64,000 bases of DNA, taken from Saccharopolyspora elongata. GTDB taxonomy: Bacteria > Actinomycetota > Actinomycetes > Mycobacteriales > Pseudonocardiaceae. Of this stretch, positions 7,932 through 16,097 are shown piece by piece. Each line of letters begins with the position of its first letter. Within the stretch, counting starts at the first letter, position 1. A model generated the notes under the pieces. It had not been told where the DNA came from and made no database searches. It worked only from the letters and a program-made list of their open reading frames with translations. Both the position numbers and the translations under genes were made by a program. The stretch lies in assembly GCF_004348985.1 (NCBI RefSeq), contig NZ_SMKW01000001.1, positions 248,001-312,000 of the forward strand, in the 5' to 3' direction.

Positions 7932-8588
7932 TCAGCGGAGGGCCGCGCGGACGGCCTCGGGGATCGGTGTCTCGCCGTTGACGAGCTCCAGGGCACGCCT
8001 CGCCGCGGCGGGCTGGTCGAGCAGGGCGAGCAGCACCGCGGCGACGTCCGCGCGGGTCACCTCGGCCCGGTCAACCGATGCCGCCAGCGCGACGCGCCCG
8101 GTGGGTGGGTCGTCGGTCAGCCGGCCCGGCCGCAGGATCGTCCAGTCCAGCAATCTCGGCCGGAGGTCCTGCTCCGCCGCGCGCTTGGCGTCCAGGTACG
8201 CACCGAACACCGGGTCCACGTCCGGCGGGTTCGGGCGCGTCGTCCCCATCGAGCTGACCTGCAGGAATCGGCGAACTCCGGCCCGCTCGCAGGCGTCCGC
8301 CAGCAGCTCGGAGGCCGCGCGGTCCACGGTGTCCTTCCGCGACGCGCCGCTGCCCGGACCGGCCCCGGCGGCGAACACCGCGGCGTCCACATCGGACAGC
8401 AGAGCGGCGAGCGCATCGGCGTCGAGCCGCTCCAGATCGGCCAGCTGCGGCTGCACCCCATCGGCGCGGAGGTCGTCGGCGTGGTCGGGGTTGCGGATCA
8501 GCCCGAGCACGGCGTCACCGCGCTCGACGAGCATCGCCCCCAGGTGCCGCGCGATCTTCCCGTGCGCCCCGGCAATAACGATTCGCAT
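7932..8588 (-). CDS. NAD(P)-binding NmrA/SDR-type oxidoreductase
   Basis: A 218-residue Rossmann protein. MRIVIAGAHGKIARHLGAML carries the glycine-rich dinucleotide motif GAHGKIA, and the C-terminal part has VRRFLQVSSMG, YLDAKRAAEQDL (YxxxK) and WTILRPGRLTDD, matching the NAD(P)H-binding SDR a5 / YwnB-like group. These small proteins act as reductases or redox sensors; the substrate is not known. The ATG at 8586-8588 starts exactly at the Rossmann strand. It ends beside the 7877-7922 palindrome. Confidence 0.83.
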   Translation of the reverse strand: MRIVIAGAHGKIARHLGAMLVERGDAVLGLIRNPDHADDLRADGVQPQLADLERLDADALAALLSDVDAAVFAAGAGPGSGASRKDTVDRAASELLADACERAGVRRFLQVSSMGTTRPNPPDVDPVFGAYLDAKRAAEQDLRPRLLDWTILRPGRLTDDPPTGRVALAASVDRAEVTRADVAAVLLALLDQPAAARRALELVNGETPIPEAVRAALR

Positions 8589-8633
8589 GCCGCCCAACGT
8601 AAGCCACCCGGCGGGGCCGAGCAGGGCTGTCTT

Positions 8634-8815
8634 CGTCTTTGAAGCGGCGCAGCCGCTTAGCCCACCTACGCAACCGGCACCGCCGCGGGTTCTCAGGGGT
8701 CTTCTCGCGAGGACAGCCCCGACGTGGTGAATTGGTCATTCATGATGTCGGGGATCCCACAGCGAGAAGGCGCCTGAGGTTCCGCCACCCGCACCGCCAC
8801 GCAAGGTGAGTTTGG
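8634..8815 (+). repeat. dispersed intergenic repeat, long form
   Basis: One of four long copies in the window (others at 52210, 53899 and 58157). It begins with a TTTGAAGCGGCGCAGCCGCTT hairpin and the module AGCCCACCTACGCAACCGGC, continues with a central hairpin whose arms are at 8692-8708 and 8762-8778, and ends with CGCACCGCCACGCAA. No coding frame fits it. It sits 140 bp after the stop of the hypothetical gene at 8955. Confidence 0.75.
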
Positions 8816-8834
8816 AAACAGGCTTTCCACAGCC

Positions 8835-8864
8835 TGTGGACAACTCACCACAGGCTGTGGACAA
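8835..8864 (-). other. pair of perfect DnaA boxes far from oriC
   Basis: TGTGGACAA occurs at 8835-8843 and 8856-8864, both perfect complements of TTGTCCACA and 21 bp apart (two helical turns), inside a short duplicated segment (CTGTGGACAACTC twice). This arrangement could titrate DnaA; that role is inferred. Confidence 0.5.
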
Positions 8865-8954
8865 CTCGCCCCGTCGGTCGTGAGTGCGCAGCCGGGTGGC
8901 GCGCCCGATTGCGCTACGCACTCACGACCCGACCCCAGGGGCTGGCTTCGGGGT

Positions 8955-9596
8955 TCAGCGGCGCGACGGGGCGGGGGCCTCCGTCGCGAGCAGCTGCTGG
9001 TAGACGACCTCGTTCACCCAGCGGGACACCGCGGTGTGCTCGACCGGCGGGGCGTCGTCGAAGCATCGCCCGTCCAGCTCCACCTGCACGTCGTCGCCGT
9101 CCGCGCTGAGCACCGCGATGCCGAACTGGCGGGCGCGGATCAGGCAGGTCGAGGCGAAGTCCGGGGCCACCGCGACGTTGCGCGGCACCACGATGGCGGC
9201 GCTGGCGAACCGGGCGAACGGCACCGCGGCGGTCAGGGCGCTGCGCCAGTGCCGGGCCGGGGCGAGGACGCCGGTAACCCGGGCCGCGGGCGGCGGCACG
9301 CGCCCGTCCATCTCCGGCCACACCCAGGTGGCGATCTCGGCGCGGTCCAGCACCGGCCCGCTGCCGAAGCACAGGCGTTCGGCGTGCGCGTCGGGGAGCA
9401 GCTCGGCGGTCGCGATGATCTGCCGCCCGAGCAGCTTCACGGGCGGCAGCACGCTGCCCGCCCAACCCAACGTGTCCACCGACCGCTGGGCGAGCCGGCC
9501 CATGGAAGCGGCGAGCCCCAGCGGGGACCGAAGCTGCGTCGTCGAGCAGGCTCGGAGCTCGTCCTCGGTCCAGGCACGTCCCGGCATTCCGGTCAC
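8955..9596 (-). CDS. hypothetical protein
   Basis: A 213-residue protein that I do not recognise. The N-terminus is hydrophilic; there are no convincing membrane segments or signal peptide. Moderately hydrophobic strands around residues 50-160 (ARHWRSALTAAVPFARF, AIVVPRNVAVAP) and an acidic strand DDVQVELDGRCFDD suggest a globular alpha/beta protein. The start is the GTG at 9594-9596 because GAGGGAGG lies nine bases upstream; an ATG four codons later is an alternative. Codon use matches its neighbours. It ends 90 bp from a pair of DnaA boxes and stands alone between the IclR gene and the dispersed repeat. Confidence 0.7.
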   Translation of the reverse strand: MTGMPGRAWTEDELRACSTTQLRSPLGLAASMGRLAQRSVDTLGWAGSVLPPVKLLGRQIIATAELLPDAHAERLCFGSGPVLDRAEIATWVWPEMDGRVPPPAARVTGVLAPARHWRSALTAAVPFARFASAAIVVPRNVAVAPDFASTCLIRARQFGIAVLSADGDDVQVELDGRCFDDAPPVEHTAVSRWVNEVVYQQLLATEAPAPSRR

Positions 9597-9876
9597 GGCG
9601 TTCCGCCTCCCTCAGGCACTGCGCTTGCACTCCGCGGCCTCCGACAACGGGGCCACTGCCGACTTAAACAGCTCGGAGCGGGTTTTGCGCTGCTCAACGG
9701 GGTCCCTGCGACCGGCGGCGGGCATCGGTCGGTGACTGGTCGACGAATGACATCAGGACTTCAGCCCAGCGATGCCGCCATTCAGGTGATGCCGGTACGG
9801 CACCTGCCAATCGGGTTTTCCGCGACCACCCAAGCCGAATTCGGCCGGTCCCGCAAAACGACCACCGGTGGGGCGG

Positions 9877-10665
9877 TCAGTGCGACAGCAGGTCGAGGTT
9901 GATCCGATCCTGCTCGACGAGCCGCTGGCGGATGCCCTCCGCGGCTGGCAGCAGCGGCTTGACCAGCTTCGAAACCTCCGCGCGGACGCTGTGCGCCACC
10001 ACGCCGAGCGCCGCGACGACCGTGCCGCCCGCGTCGTGCACCGGGACCGCGACGGAGCAGTTCCCGAGCGTCATCTCCTCGTTGGCCTGCGCGAATCCCC
10101 GGCTTCGCACGGTCTGCAGCTCGCGCCCCAGCCGACCGGGCTCGGTGATGGTGTAAGCGGTGTAACGGGACAGCCCGCGTTCGCAGTACTGGTGCATCAC
10201 CGCGCTCGGCGCATGGGCGAGCAGCACCTTGCCGACGCCGGTCGAGTGCAGCGGCAGCCGACCGCCGCTGCGCGAGATGATCGGCACGGCCCGCGGCGTG
10301 GTGAGCTTCTCGACGTAGACGACCTCCAGCCCGTCGCGGACCGCGAGGTGGACGTTGTCGTGGGTGTTCTGGCACAGCTCCTGCATGTACGGCAGGGCTA
10401 TCTCGCGGAGCCGGCTGTTCACCGGCGCCAGCAGCCCGATCTCCCACAGCCGCAGCCCTATCGCGTAGCGGCCGTCGCCGTCGCGTTCCAGCGCGCCCCA
10501 CATCTCCAGCTCGCGGACCAGCCGGTGCGCCGTGGCCAGCGGGATCTCCGCACGCCGGGCGATGGCGGTGAGGGTGAGCCGGGTGTGGTCGATGTCGAAG
10601 GCGGTGAGGACGCTGAGCGCCCGAGCCGTGACCGACCGGCCAGGATCCCGGCTGTTGCCCGCCAT
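9877..10665 (-). CDS. IclR-family transcriptional regulator (likely PcaR-type)
   Basis: A 262-residue IclR regulator. The N-terminal winged helix covers residues 12-70 (ALSVLTAFDIDHTRLTLTAI, then IPLATAHRLVRELEMWG), and the C-terminal GAF-like effector domain contains LPLHSTGVGKVLLAH, ITEPGRLGRELQTVRSRGFA and CSVAVPVHDAGG, all family hallmarks. GGAGG stands before the ATG at 10663-10665. The gene is downstream of and co-oriented with the 3-oxoadipate enol-lactonase gene, so control of protocatechuate or related aromatic catabolism is a reasonable inference. Other pca genes are not in the window. Confidence 0.88.
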   Translation of the reverse strand: MAGNSRDPGRSVTARALSVLTAFDIDHTRLTLTAIARRAEIPLATAHRLVRELEMWGALERDGDGRYAIGLRLWEIGLLAPVNSRLREIALPYMQELCQNTHDNVHLAVRDGLEVVYVEKLTTPRAVPIISRSGGRLPLHSTGVGKVLLAHAPSAVMHQYCERGLSRYTAYTITEPGRLGRELQTVRSRGFAQANEEMTLGNCSVAVPVHDAGGTVVAALGVVAHSVRAEVSKLVKPLLPAAEGIRQRLVEQDRINLDLLSH

Positions 10666-10693
10666 GACTTCCTCCCGTGCAGGTGCTTGAACT

Positions 10694-10760
10694 GTTCTGC
10701 GTAGCGGTGCCGGTAGCGGAGCAAGCTGCGAGGGCGGGCTGAGCGGCTGTGCCGCTGCGA
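10694..10760 (-). repeat. dispersed intergenic repeat, short form
   Basis: TTCTGCGTAGCGGTGCCGGTAGCGG is joined directly to GCTGCGAGGGCGGGCTGAGCGGCTGTGCCGCT, the two outer modules of the long repeat without the central hairpin. It lies between the IclR gene and the enol-lactonase gene. Confidence 0.65.
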
Positions 10761-10876
10761 GGACATGCACGTGCCCGCCTCCAGTGTCGACCCCGACGAT
10801 GCGCAAAGCCCAGCACAGTCCGAGGCTGTCGCCAAGATCTGTTTTACCGCGCACCGGCGAGGTATCGGAGCGGCCA

Positions 10877-11644
10877 TCAGGCGAGGCCGAGCAGGGCGGT
10901 GAACGCCTCGGCCTGTTCGACGTTGGCCAGGTGCGCGGCGTGCGGCAGCACTTCCAGCCGGGCGTTGGCACCGATCCCGGCGGCGATCGCGGCGCTGTGC
11001 TCCGGCGGCGTGACGGGATCTTCGGCCCCGGCGACGACCAGCGTCGGCGCGGTGATGGCGGGCAGGTCGGCGCGCAGATCAACGCGGCCGGTCAGCTCCG
11101 AGCACAGCGCGTACGCCTCGTCGTCGATGCTGGCGATCATCGCGGAGTAGATGGCGGTTTCGGCATGGCACTCGCGGAAGTGCGGGGTGAACCAACGCTC
11201 GATGGTCGGCGAGACCAGCTCGTTGGTGCCGTGCTCGCGGGCGGCGGCGGCCCGGTCGAGCTCGACCTGCTCCTGCCCCAGCCAGGCGGAGCTACAGCAG
11301 ATGGTCAACGCCTCGATGCGGTCGCCGGCGTGCGCGCCCAGCCACAACCCGACCATCCCGCCGAGCGAGGAACCCATGAACGAAGCCCGCGGCACCGCCA
11401 GGTGGTCGAGCAGCGCGAGAACGTCCGCACCGAGCTCGGCCAGCGTGTAGGGGCCGGGCAGCACCGGGGATTCGCCGTGCCCGCGCTGGTTGTACCGAAC
11501 CACGCGGTACGCGCCGTTGAGCGCGTCGAGCTGCGGATCCCACATCTCCCAGGTGCAGCCGAGAGCGTTGGACAGCACGAGAACGGGAGCGTCGGGCTGT
11601 CCGGTCTCCCGCCACTGAAGGCCGAGTCGTTCCCACCGAGTCAC
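10877..11644 (-). CDS. pcaD: 3-oxoadipate enol-lactonase (alpha/beta hydrolase)
   Basis: A 255-residue alpha/beta hydrolase. MTRWERLGLQWRETG, then LVLSNALGCTWEMWDPQLDAL with the oxyanion strand, VRYNQRGHGESP, the nucleophile elbow FMGSSLGGMVGLWLGA, the acid in APTLVVAGAEDPVTPPEHS and the histidine in LPHAAHLANVEQ. This spacing and the RGHG motif fit PcaD, which opens 3-oxoadipate enol-lactone in the beta-ketoadipate pathway. A general carboxylesterase cannot be excluded from sequence alone; the IclR gene next door supports PcaD. Confidence 0.78.
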   Translation of the reverse strand: MTRWERLGLQWRETGQPDAPVLVLSNALGCTWEMWDPQLDALNGAYRVVRYNQRGHGESPVLPGPYTLAELGADVLALLDHLAVPRASFMGSSLGGMVGLWLGAHAGDRIEALTICCSSAWLGQEQVELDRAAAAREHGTNELVSPTIERWFTPHFRECHAETAIYSAMIASIDDEAYALCSELTGRVDLRADLPAITAPTLVVAGAEDPVTPPEHSAAIAAGIGANARLEVLPHAAHLANVEQAEAFTALLGLA

Positions 11645-11662
11645 GGAAGTCCCCCTGTCAGC

Positions 11663-12109
11663 TCACAACCCAAGCAGCGCCCGCATCCGCGCGTACTTCC
11701 GTTCAAGCCGCTCCCGCGTCACCGCGTCCAGCACGGCCAACCGCGCGGGATCGGCGTTGTGCGCCAGATCGGCCTCCTTCACCAGCAACGCTCCAGGAGT
11801 TCCCAAGATCCGGGCGGCGTAGTCGGCGGGATCCTCATCGGGCCGCTTCGTCACAGCCAGCACGATCGCCTTGGTCTCGGGCGGCAGCGCGGCGGCCAGC
11901 AGCCACTCCTCGGAGAGGGCGTCGTCCTCGACGGCGTCGTGCAACCAGGCGGCAGCGACCTGCGCATCGCTGCCGCCCCGCTCCCGAACCCCGGAAGCGA
12001 CGGCGGCCAGGTGCTCGACGTAGGGCCGCCCGGCCTTGTCGACCTGGCCGAGATGAGCGCGAGCGGCGATGGAAGCGACCTCATCGAGCCCCAGAACCGG
12101 ACCAATCAC
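11663..12109 (-). CDS. HD-domain protein, MESH1/SpoT-hydrolase-like
   Basis: About 148 residues covering a single HD domain. IAARAHLGQVDKAGRPYVEHLAAVA carries the first histidine and the H of the second helix, AAWLHDAVEDDAL the HD/VED signature and LVKEADLAHNADPAR the last metal ligand. This order is that of the ppGpp hydrolase domain of SpoT and of stand-alone MESH1-like enzymes, so alarmone or nucleotide hydrolysis is possible. The GTG at 12107-12109 is preferred; the open frame continues upstream into a low-complexity, A-rich stretch that does not look coding. It follows the enol-lactonase with an 18-bp gap in the same direction. Confidence 0.72.
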   Translation of the reverse strand: MIGPVLGLDEVASIAARAHLGQVDKAGRPYVEHLAAVASGVRERGGSDAQVAAAWLHDAVEDDALSEEWLLAAALPPETKAIVLAVTKRPDEDPADYAARILGTPGALLVKEADLAHNADPARLAVLDAVTRERLERKYARMRALLGL

Positions 12110-12690
12110 ACCGAAACCGTACAACCGAGCGCGAAGAAGAAACCTGTTCGCTGTCCGCTGAAGAAGAACCCGACCCCAAAGCCCCAAACCCCCCAAACCA
12201 CGCGCAGAAGGCGGCCCAGCTCAACTAAAACCCAACAACGAGCGGGAAAAGCGACCTTCGCCACACCCTGAGCGAAGCACCCGAGGTTCCTGCTGGTCAC
12301 GGGGGTCGTGAGCACTTTGGGGCGCCATAGCAACCCAAAACACGCACGACCCCCAACCAGCAACAACGGCAGAACCCCAAGAAAAGAAAGAAGAGCCACA
12401 AACCAGCCACCACGCCGCCCGAGGCCCGAAGAACCGAGGCCCCAAGCCACGGAGAACGGAAGACCGAGAGGCCAGGCCAAGCCGCGGAGAACCGACGAAG
12501 AGAAGCAGCGACCAGGCAAAAGACAGAAGGAAGAAGTGACAGCAGGAACAGGGAGGAGCAGAAGGAAGAAGCGACGTACCCCACAGGCTGGTCGCTGAAC
12601 AGGCCGGGAACGCTCGAGAGGTGAGGAGCAGCACGAAAAGCGCCCACCGCACCGTGGGGGCCTACGGGGGCTCGGCCTCCGTATAGATAT
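12110..12690. other. A-rich, gene-free region downstream of tRNA-Leu
   Basis: On the plus strand this stretch is unusually rich in A and poor in T (runs such as GAAGAAGAACC, AAGAAAAGAAAGAAGAG), with open frames on both strands that translate to low-complexity peptides and no recognisable protein. About 100 bp at its right end (roughly 12580-12684) is homologous to 31100-31203, the matching stretch downstream of tRNA-Ala: both have GGCTGGTC, CAGGCCGGGAACGCTC, GAGGAGCAG, then ACCGTGGGGG and GGGGGCTCGG. Confidence 0.5.
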
Positions 12691-12693
12691 AGG

Positions 12694-12734
12694 AAGAGGC
12701 CCTCCCGGCGAAGCATGAGCCGGGAGGGCCTCTT
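12694..12734 (-). terminator. terminator of tRNA-Leu
   Basis: Sixteen-base perfect arms at 12694-12709 and 12719-12734 (AAGAGGCCCTCCCGGC and its complement) begin three bases after the tRNA 3' end, read on the minus strand, and are followed by TTCCTATAT. Confidence 0.85.
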
Positions 12735-12737
12735 ACG

Positions 12738-12820
12738 TGGGCGAGGAGGGAGTTGAACCCTCACGTCCTTTCGGACACACGGACCTGAACCGTGCGCGTC
12801 TGCCATTCCGCCACTCGCCC
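12738..12820 (-). tRNA. tRNA-Leu (anticodon CAG)
   Basis: On the minus strand GGGCGAG pairs with CTCGCCC to form the acceptor stem with discriminator A. The anticodon loop reads GGTTCAGGT, anticodon CAG. A variable arm (TGTCCGAAAGGACG) marks a class II tRNA, and GGGTTCAACTCCC is the T arm. The 3' CCA is not encoded. Confidence 0.95.
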
Positions 12821-13032
12821 GTGGCTTGCCTGGAAGCTTACCTTGCTCTCTTCCGGGCCTTGGCACCGGGGTCGCTTTCGCTTCCCGCTGCCCTGTTGGC
12901 GAGAAGAAGATTAGCACGGGCTGACGAGGGGGTTCGGCGGGGGGTTGGACGAGTTGGGAACAGGGCGGTGTCTTGACCCGTTGGCCCAGATACGATGGTC
13001 GCCAGGAGTCGTACGCGTGAAGGGATTTTGCC

Positions 13033-14217
13033 GTGGGCCTCGTGCAGCGCTTTGAGCGCCGACTCGAAGGCATCGTCGGTAACGGCTTTGCGCGCGTGTT
13101 CGGCGGAAAGGTCGTCCCTCAGGAGGTCGCCCAGGCTCTGCAGCGGGAAGCCGAGCTGCAGGTCCGGGAGCTTGCCGGGGGACGGCTGCTCGCTTGCAAC
13201 CACTACGTGGTGCAACTGAGCCCGTCCGACCACGATCGGCTCACCGGCGATGAGGCCCGGGTGACCGACCTCCTCGCCGACTGCGTTCAGGAGCATCTCA
13301 CCGAGCAGGGGTGGGACACATATGGTGACGTCGTAGTCTCCCTGGAGCGCTCTGAGACGCTGCACACGGGACAGTTTCGAATCAGCTCGACCGTCGACCC
13401 CGACGTGACTCGACGGCCGGCACAACCGCGTACCGCAGGAGACCGACCCATGAGCCAGCCACCAGGCCACTACCCCCAGGGAGATCCGTACAACCAGCAG
13501 GGGCAGTACGGCTACGACCAGGGTTACGGCCAAGGCCAAGACCCCAACTACGGCTACGGCCAGCAGCAGCCGCAGCAGCCCGGCTACGACCAGGGTTACG
13601 GCCAGCAGCCGCAGCCCGGTTACGACCAGGGCGGCTACGGCCAGCAGCCGCAGCAGGGTTACGACCAGGGCTACGGCCAGCCCGGCGGCTATGACCAGGG
13701 CTACGGCCAGCAGCCTCAGGGCTACGACCAGGGTTACGGCCAGCAGCCGCAGCAGGGCTACGACCAGGGCTACGGCCAGCCCGGTTTCGACCAGGGCTAC
13801 GGCCAGCAGCCGGGTGGGGCGTACCCGCAGTCCGGCGGCTTCCCGGACCAGGGCGGCTACGGCCAGCAGCCCGGCGGCGCCTTCCCGCAGAGCGGCGGTT
13901 TCGCCGCGGGTGGCCCGCGCGGGCAGATGACCGCGACGCTGCACCTCGACGACGGTTCGAACCGCTCGTACACGCTGCAGCACGGCTCGAACATCATCGG
14001 CCGGGGCCAGGAGGGCCAGTTCCGCCTGCCGGACACCGGTGTGTCGCGCAAGCACATCGAGATCACCTGGGACGGCCAGAGCGCGATGTTGGCCGATCTC
14101 GGTTCGACGAATGGCACCACGGTGAACGGCACGCCGGTGCAGACTTGGCAGTTGGCAGACGGCGACGTGATCAGGGTGGGCCACTCGTCCCTGGTCTTCC
14201 GGGCTCAGCAGGCCTGA
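13033..14217 (+). CDS. fhaA: FHA domain protein FhaA with DUF3662 N-terminus
   Basis: A 394-residue protein. Residues 1-125 form the DUF3662 (FhaA N-terminal) domain ([20 protein letters not shown]). Residues about 150-300 are a long low-complexity spacer of repeated [10 protein letters not shown]-like units. The C-terminal FHA domain (about 312-392) shows [22 protein letters not shown] and [12 protein letters not shown], the phosphothreonine-binding Arg, Ser-His and Asn. In mycobacteria FhaA binds phosphorylated MviN pseudokinase and limits peptidoglycan synthesis. It opens a seven-gene operon reaching pknB. GTG start with AAGGGA upstream. The Gln/Tyr/Gly spacer is longer than I would expect and is probably flexible or phase-separating. 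Confidence 0.95.
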   Translation: MGLVQRFERRLEGIVGNGFARVFGGKVVPQEVAQALQREAELQVRELAGGRLLACNHYVVQLSPSDHDRLTGDEARVTDLLADCVQEHLTEQGWDTYGDVVVSLERSETLHTGQFRISSTVDPDVTRRPAQPRTAGDRPMSQPPGHYPQGDPYNQQGQYGYDQGYGQGQDPNYGYGQQQPQQPGYDQGYGQQPQPGYDQGGYGQQPQQGYDQGYGQPGGYDQGYGQQPQGYDQGYGQQPQQGYDQGYGQPGFDQGYGQQPGGAYPQSGGFPDQGGYGQQPGGAFPQSGGFAAGGPRGQMTATLHLDDGSNRSYTLQHGSNIIGRGQEGQFRLPDTGVSRKHIEITWDGQSAMLADLGSTNGTTVNGTPVQTWQLADGDVIRVGHSSLVFRAQQA

Positions 14218-14262
14218 GCGCGGAAATCCGCGTCCGGACACGAGTAGGAGCGTTCACAACAA

Positions 14263-14727
14263 GTGCCAGAGCTGGTGATTCAGCTGACCAGAGCAGGGTT
14301 TCTCGCCCTGCTCTGGTTGTTCGTGCTGGCTGCGCTTCGCGTGGTTCGCTCGGATCTCTACTCGGCGTCCGGGATGCGGGTCCCGATTCCAGGTGCGAGT
14401 CGGCTCCCGGGCAAGCAGGCCCGGGGCAAGAGCAAGGCGCCCCGCCAGATGGTGGTGACGCACGGCGCTCTGGCCGGCACCCGCATCTCCCTGGACGGCC
14501 GGCCGATCCTGATCGGTCGCGCCGACGACTCCACGTTGGTCCTCGACGACGACTACGCGTCGACACGACACGCGAGATTGTCGCTTCGAGGCTCCGATTG
14601 GTACGTGGAGGATCTAGGCTCCACTAACGGCACATACCTCGATCGGGCGAAGGTCACGGGGCCGACCAAGGTCCCGCTCGGCGTTCCGATCAGAATCGGC
14701 AAGACGGTGATCGAGCTGCGCTCATGA
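14263..14727 (+). CDS. fhaB: FHA domain protein FhaB/FipA
   Basis: A 154-residue membrane-anchored protein. One transmembrane helix spans residues 10-28 (GFLALLWLFVLAALRVVR), followed by a basic linker and an FHA domain at 75-152 ([40 protein letters not shown]). FhaB recognises phosphothreonine marks from PknA/PknB and in mycobacteria supports FtsZ-FtsQ contacts during division. GTG start, 45 bp after fhaA; its stop overlaps the pstP start by four bases (ATGA). Confidence 0.93.
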   Translation: MPELVIQLTRAGFLALLWLFVLAALRVVRSDLYSASGMRVPIPGASRLPGKQARGKSKAPRQMVVTHGALAGTRISLDGRPILIGRADDSTLVLDDDYASTRHARLSLRGSDWYVEDLGSTNGTYLDRAKVTGPTKVPLGVPIRIGKTVIELRS

Positions 14728-16097
14728 CCCTCGTCCTTCACTACGCAGCCCGCAGCGACCGCGGCCTGGTGCGCTCCAACAACCAGGACTCGGTCTATGC
14801 CGGCCCACGACTACTCGCCCTCGCGGACGGCATGGGTGGACATGCCGCCGGTGAGGTCGCCAGCAAGGTCGTCATCGCGGCGTTGGCGCCGTTGGACGAC
14901 GACGAGCCCAGCGACGACCTGCTCGGGCAGCTCCGCGGTGCGGTGCTGGCCGGCAACGGTGCGATCGCCGAGCTGGTGGCCAACGACCCGGACCTGGAGG
15001 GGATGGGCACCACGCTCACCGCTGTGCTGTTCGCAGGCAGCAAGCTGGGTCTGGTGCACATCGGCGACTCCCGGGCCTATCTGGTCCGTGGCGGCGAGCT
15101 GACCCAGATAACCCACGACGACACCTTCGTGCAGTCGCTGATCGACGAAGGCCGGATCACCGAGGAGGAGGCCGCCAACCACCCGCAGCGCTCGCTGCTG
15201 CTGCACGCGTTGACCGGCCACGAGGTGGAACCGAGCCTGGCGATCCGGGAAGCCCGCGCCGGCGACCGCTACCTGCTCTGCTCGGACGGCCTGACCGGGC
15301 CGGTGAGCACCGAGACGATGGCGGAGGCGCTGCGCATCCCGGACCCGCAGCAATGCGCGGACCGGATGATCGAGCTCGCCCTCAAGGGCGGTGGTCCGGA
15401 CAACGTGACCGTGATCATCGCCGACGTCGTCGACGTCGAGTTCGGCGACGACGCCCCGATCGTCGGGGGCGCGGCGGGAAATGGCGATGAGCATCCGCAA
15501 CCCGATTCGTCGGCGGCGCGCGCATCCGCGGTGACCATGCCGCGGCCGCAGCCGCAGCGTTTCGAGCCCACCTCACCTCCGGCGGAGCGGCCGCGCAAGC
15601 GCCGCTGGCTGCGTTCGCTGTTGGTGACGTGCGGCGTGCTCATCGTGTTGGCCGCAATCGCACTGGTCGGGCGTTGGTGGGTGCTCAACCAGTACTACAT
15701 CGGTGCGAACCGCGCCGACGAGGTGGTGATCTACCAAGGCGTGCAGGGCAGCATGCTCGGCGTTTCGCTGAACTGGCAGGTCGAGACGTCCTGCCCGGCG
15801 GACTCGGCGCAGGACTGCACGCCGATCAAGGTGACCGACCTGCAGGAGGCCCAGCGGCCGGACGTCCGCAACGGCATCACCGAGGTCAACGGGCTGCAGG
15901 AGGCCCGTGAGGCGATGCGGCGGCTCCGGATGACGGCGTTGCTGCCGGAGTGCCAGCAGCCGGAAGCCCCGACGCCGCCGCAGCAGCCGCCTCAGCAGCC
16001 GCCGGGTCAGCCCCAGCCGCCCGAGTCCACTCCGGACGCCACCCCGCTGCAGACGGAGGAGCAGAAACCGGGCGTGACCTGCCGGATGGTGAGTTGA
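14724..16097 (+). CDS. pstP: PP2C-family Ser/Thr phosphatase PstP
   Basis: A 457-residue protein. The PP2C domain (residues 1-235) carries the metal-binding motifs SNNQDSVYAG, LADGMGGHAAGE, GMGTTLTAVLF, IGDSRAYLVRGG, LCSDGLTGPVS and GGPDNVTVII. A transmembrane helix lies near residues 295-315, and the external tail ends in Pro/Gln-rich sequence. PstP is the single phosphatase that reverses PknA and PknB phosphorylation. It is translationally coupled on both sides (overlap with fhaB, and TGATG overlap with rodA). Confidence 0.96.
   Translation: MTLVLHYAARSDRGLVRSNNQDSVYAGPRLLALADGMGGHAAGEVASKVVIAALAPLDDDEPSDDLLGQLRGAVLAGNGAIAELVANDPDLEGMGTTLTAVLFAGSKLGLVHIGDSRAYLVRGGELTQITHDDTFVQSLIDEGRITEEEAANHPQRSLLLHALTGHEVEPSLAIREARAGDRYLLCSDGLTGPVSTETMAEALRIPDPQQCADRMIELALKGGGPDNVTVIIADVVDVEFGDDAPIVGGAAGNGDEHPQPDSSAARASAVTMPRPQPQRFEPTSPPAERPRKRRWLRSLLVTCGVLIVLAAIALVGRWWVLNQYYIGANRADEVVIYQGVQGSMLGVSLNWQVETSCPADSAQDCTPIKVTDLQEAQRPDVRNGITEVNGLQEAREAMRRLRMTALLPECQQPEAPTPPQQPPQQPPGQPQPPESTPDATPLQTEEQKPGVTCRMVS

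Noticed and set aside
12308-12598. Basic 96-residue plus-strand protein and opposing minus-strand frames in the A-rich region
   Set aside because: Low complexity, no ribosome site, no homology-like motifs and the DNA is a repeated non-coding block.
13490-13890. CRISPR-like or satellite array
   Set aside because: The repeats are in frame inside fhaA and code for Gly-Tyr-Gln-rich peptide.
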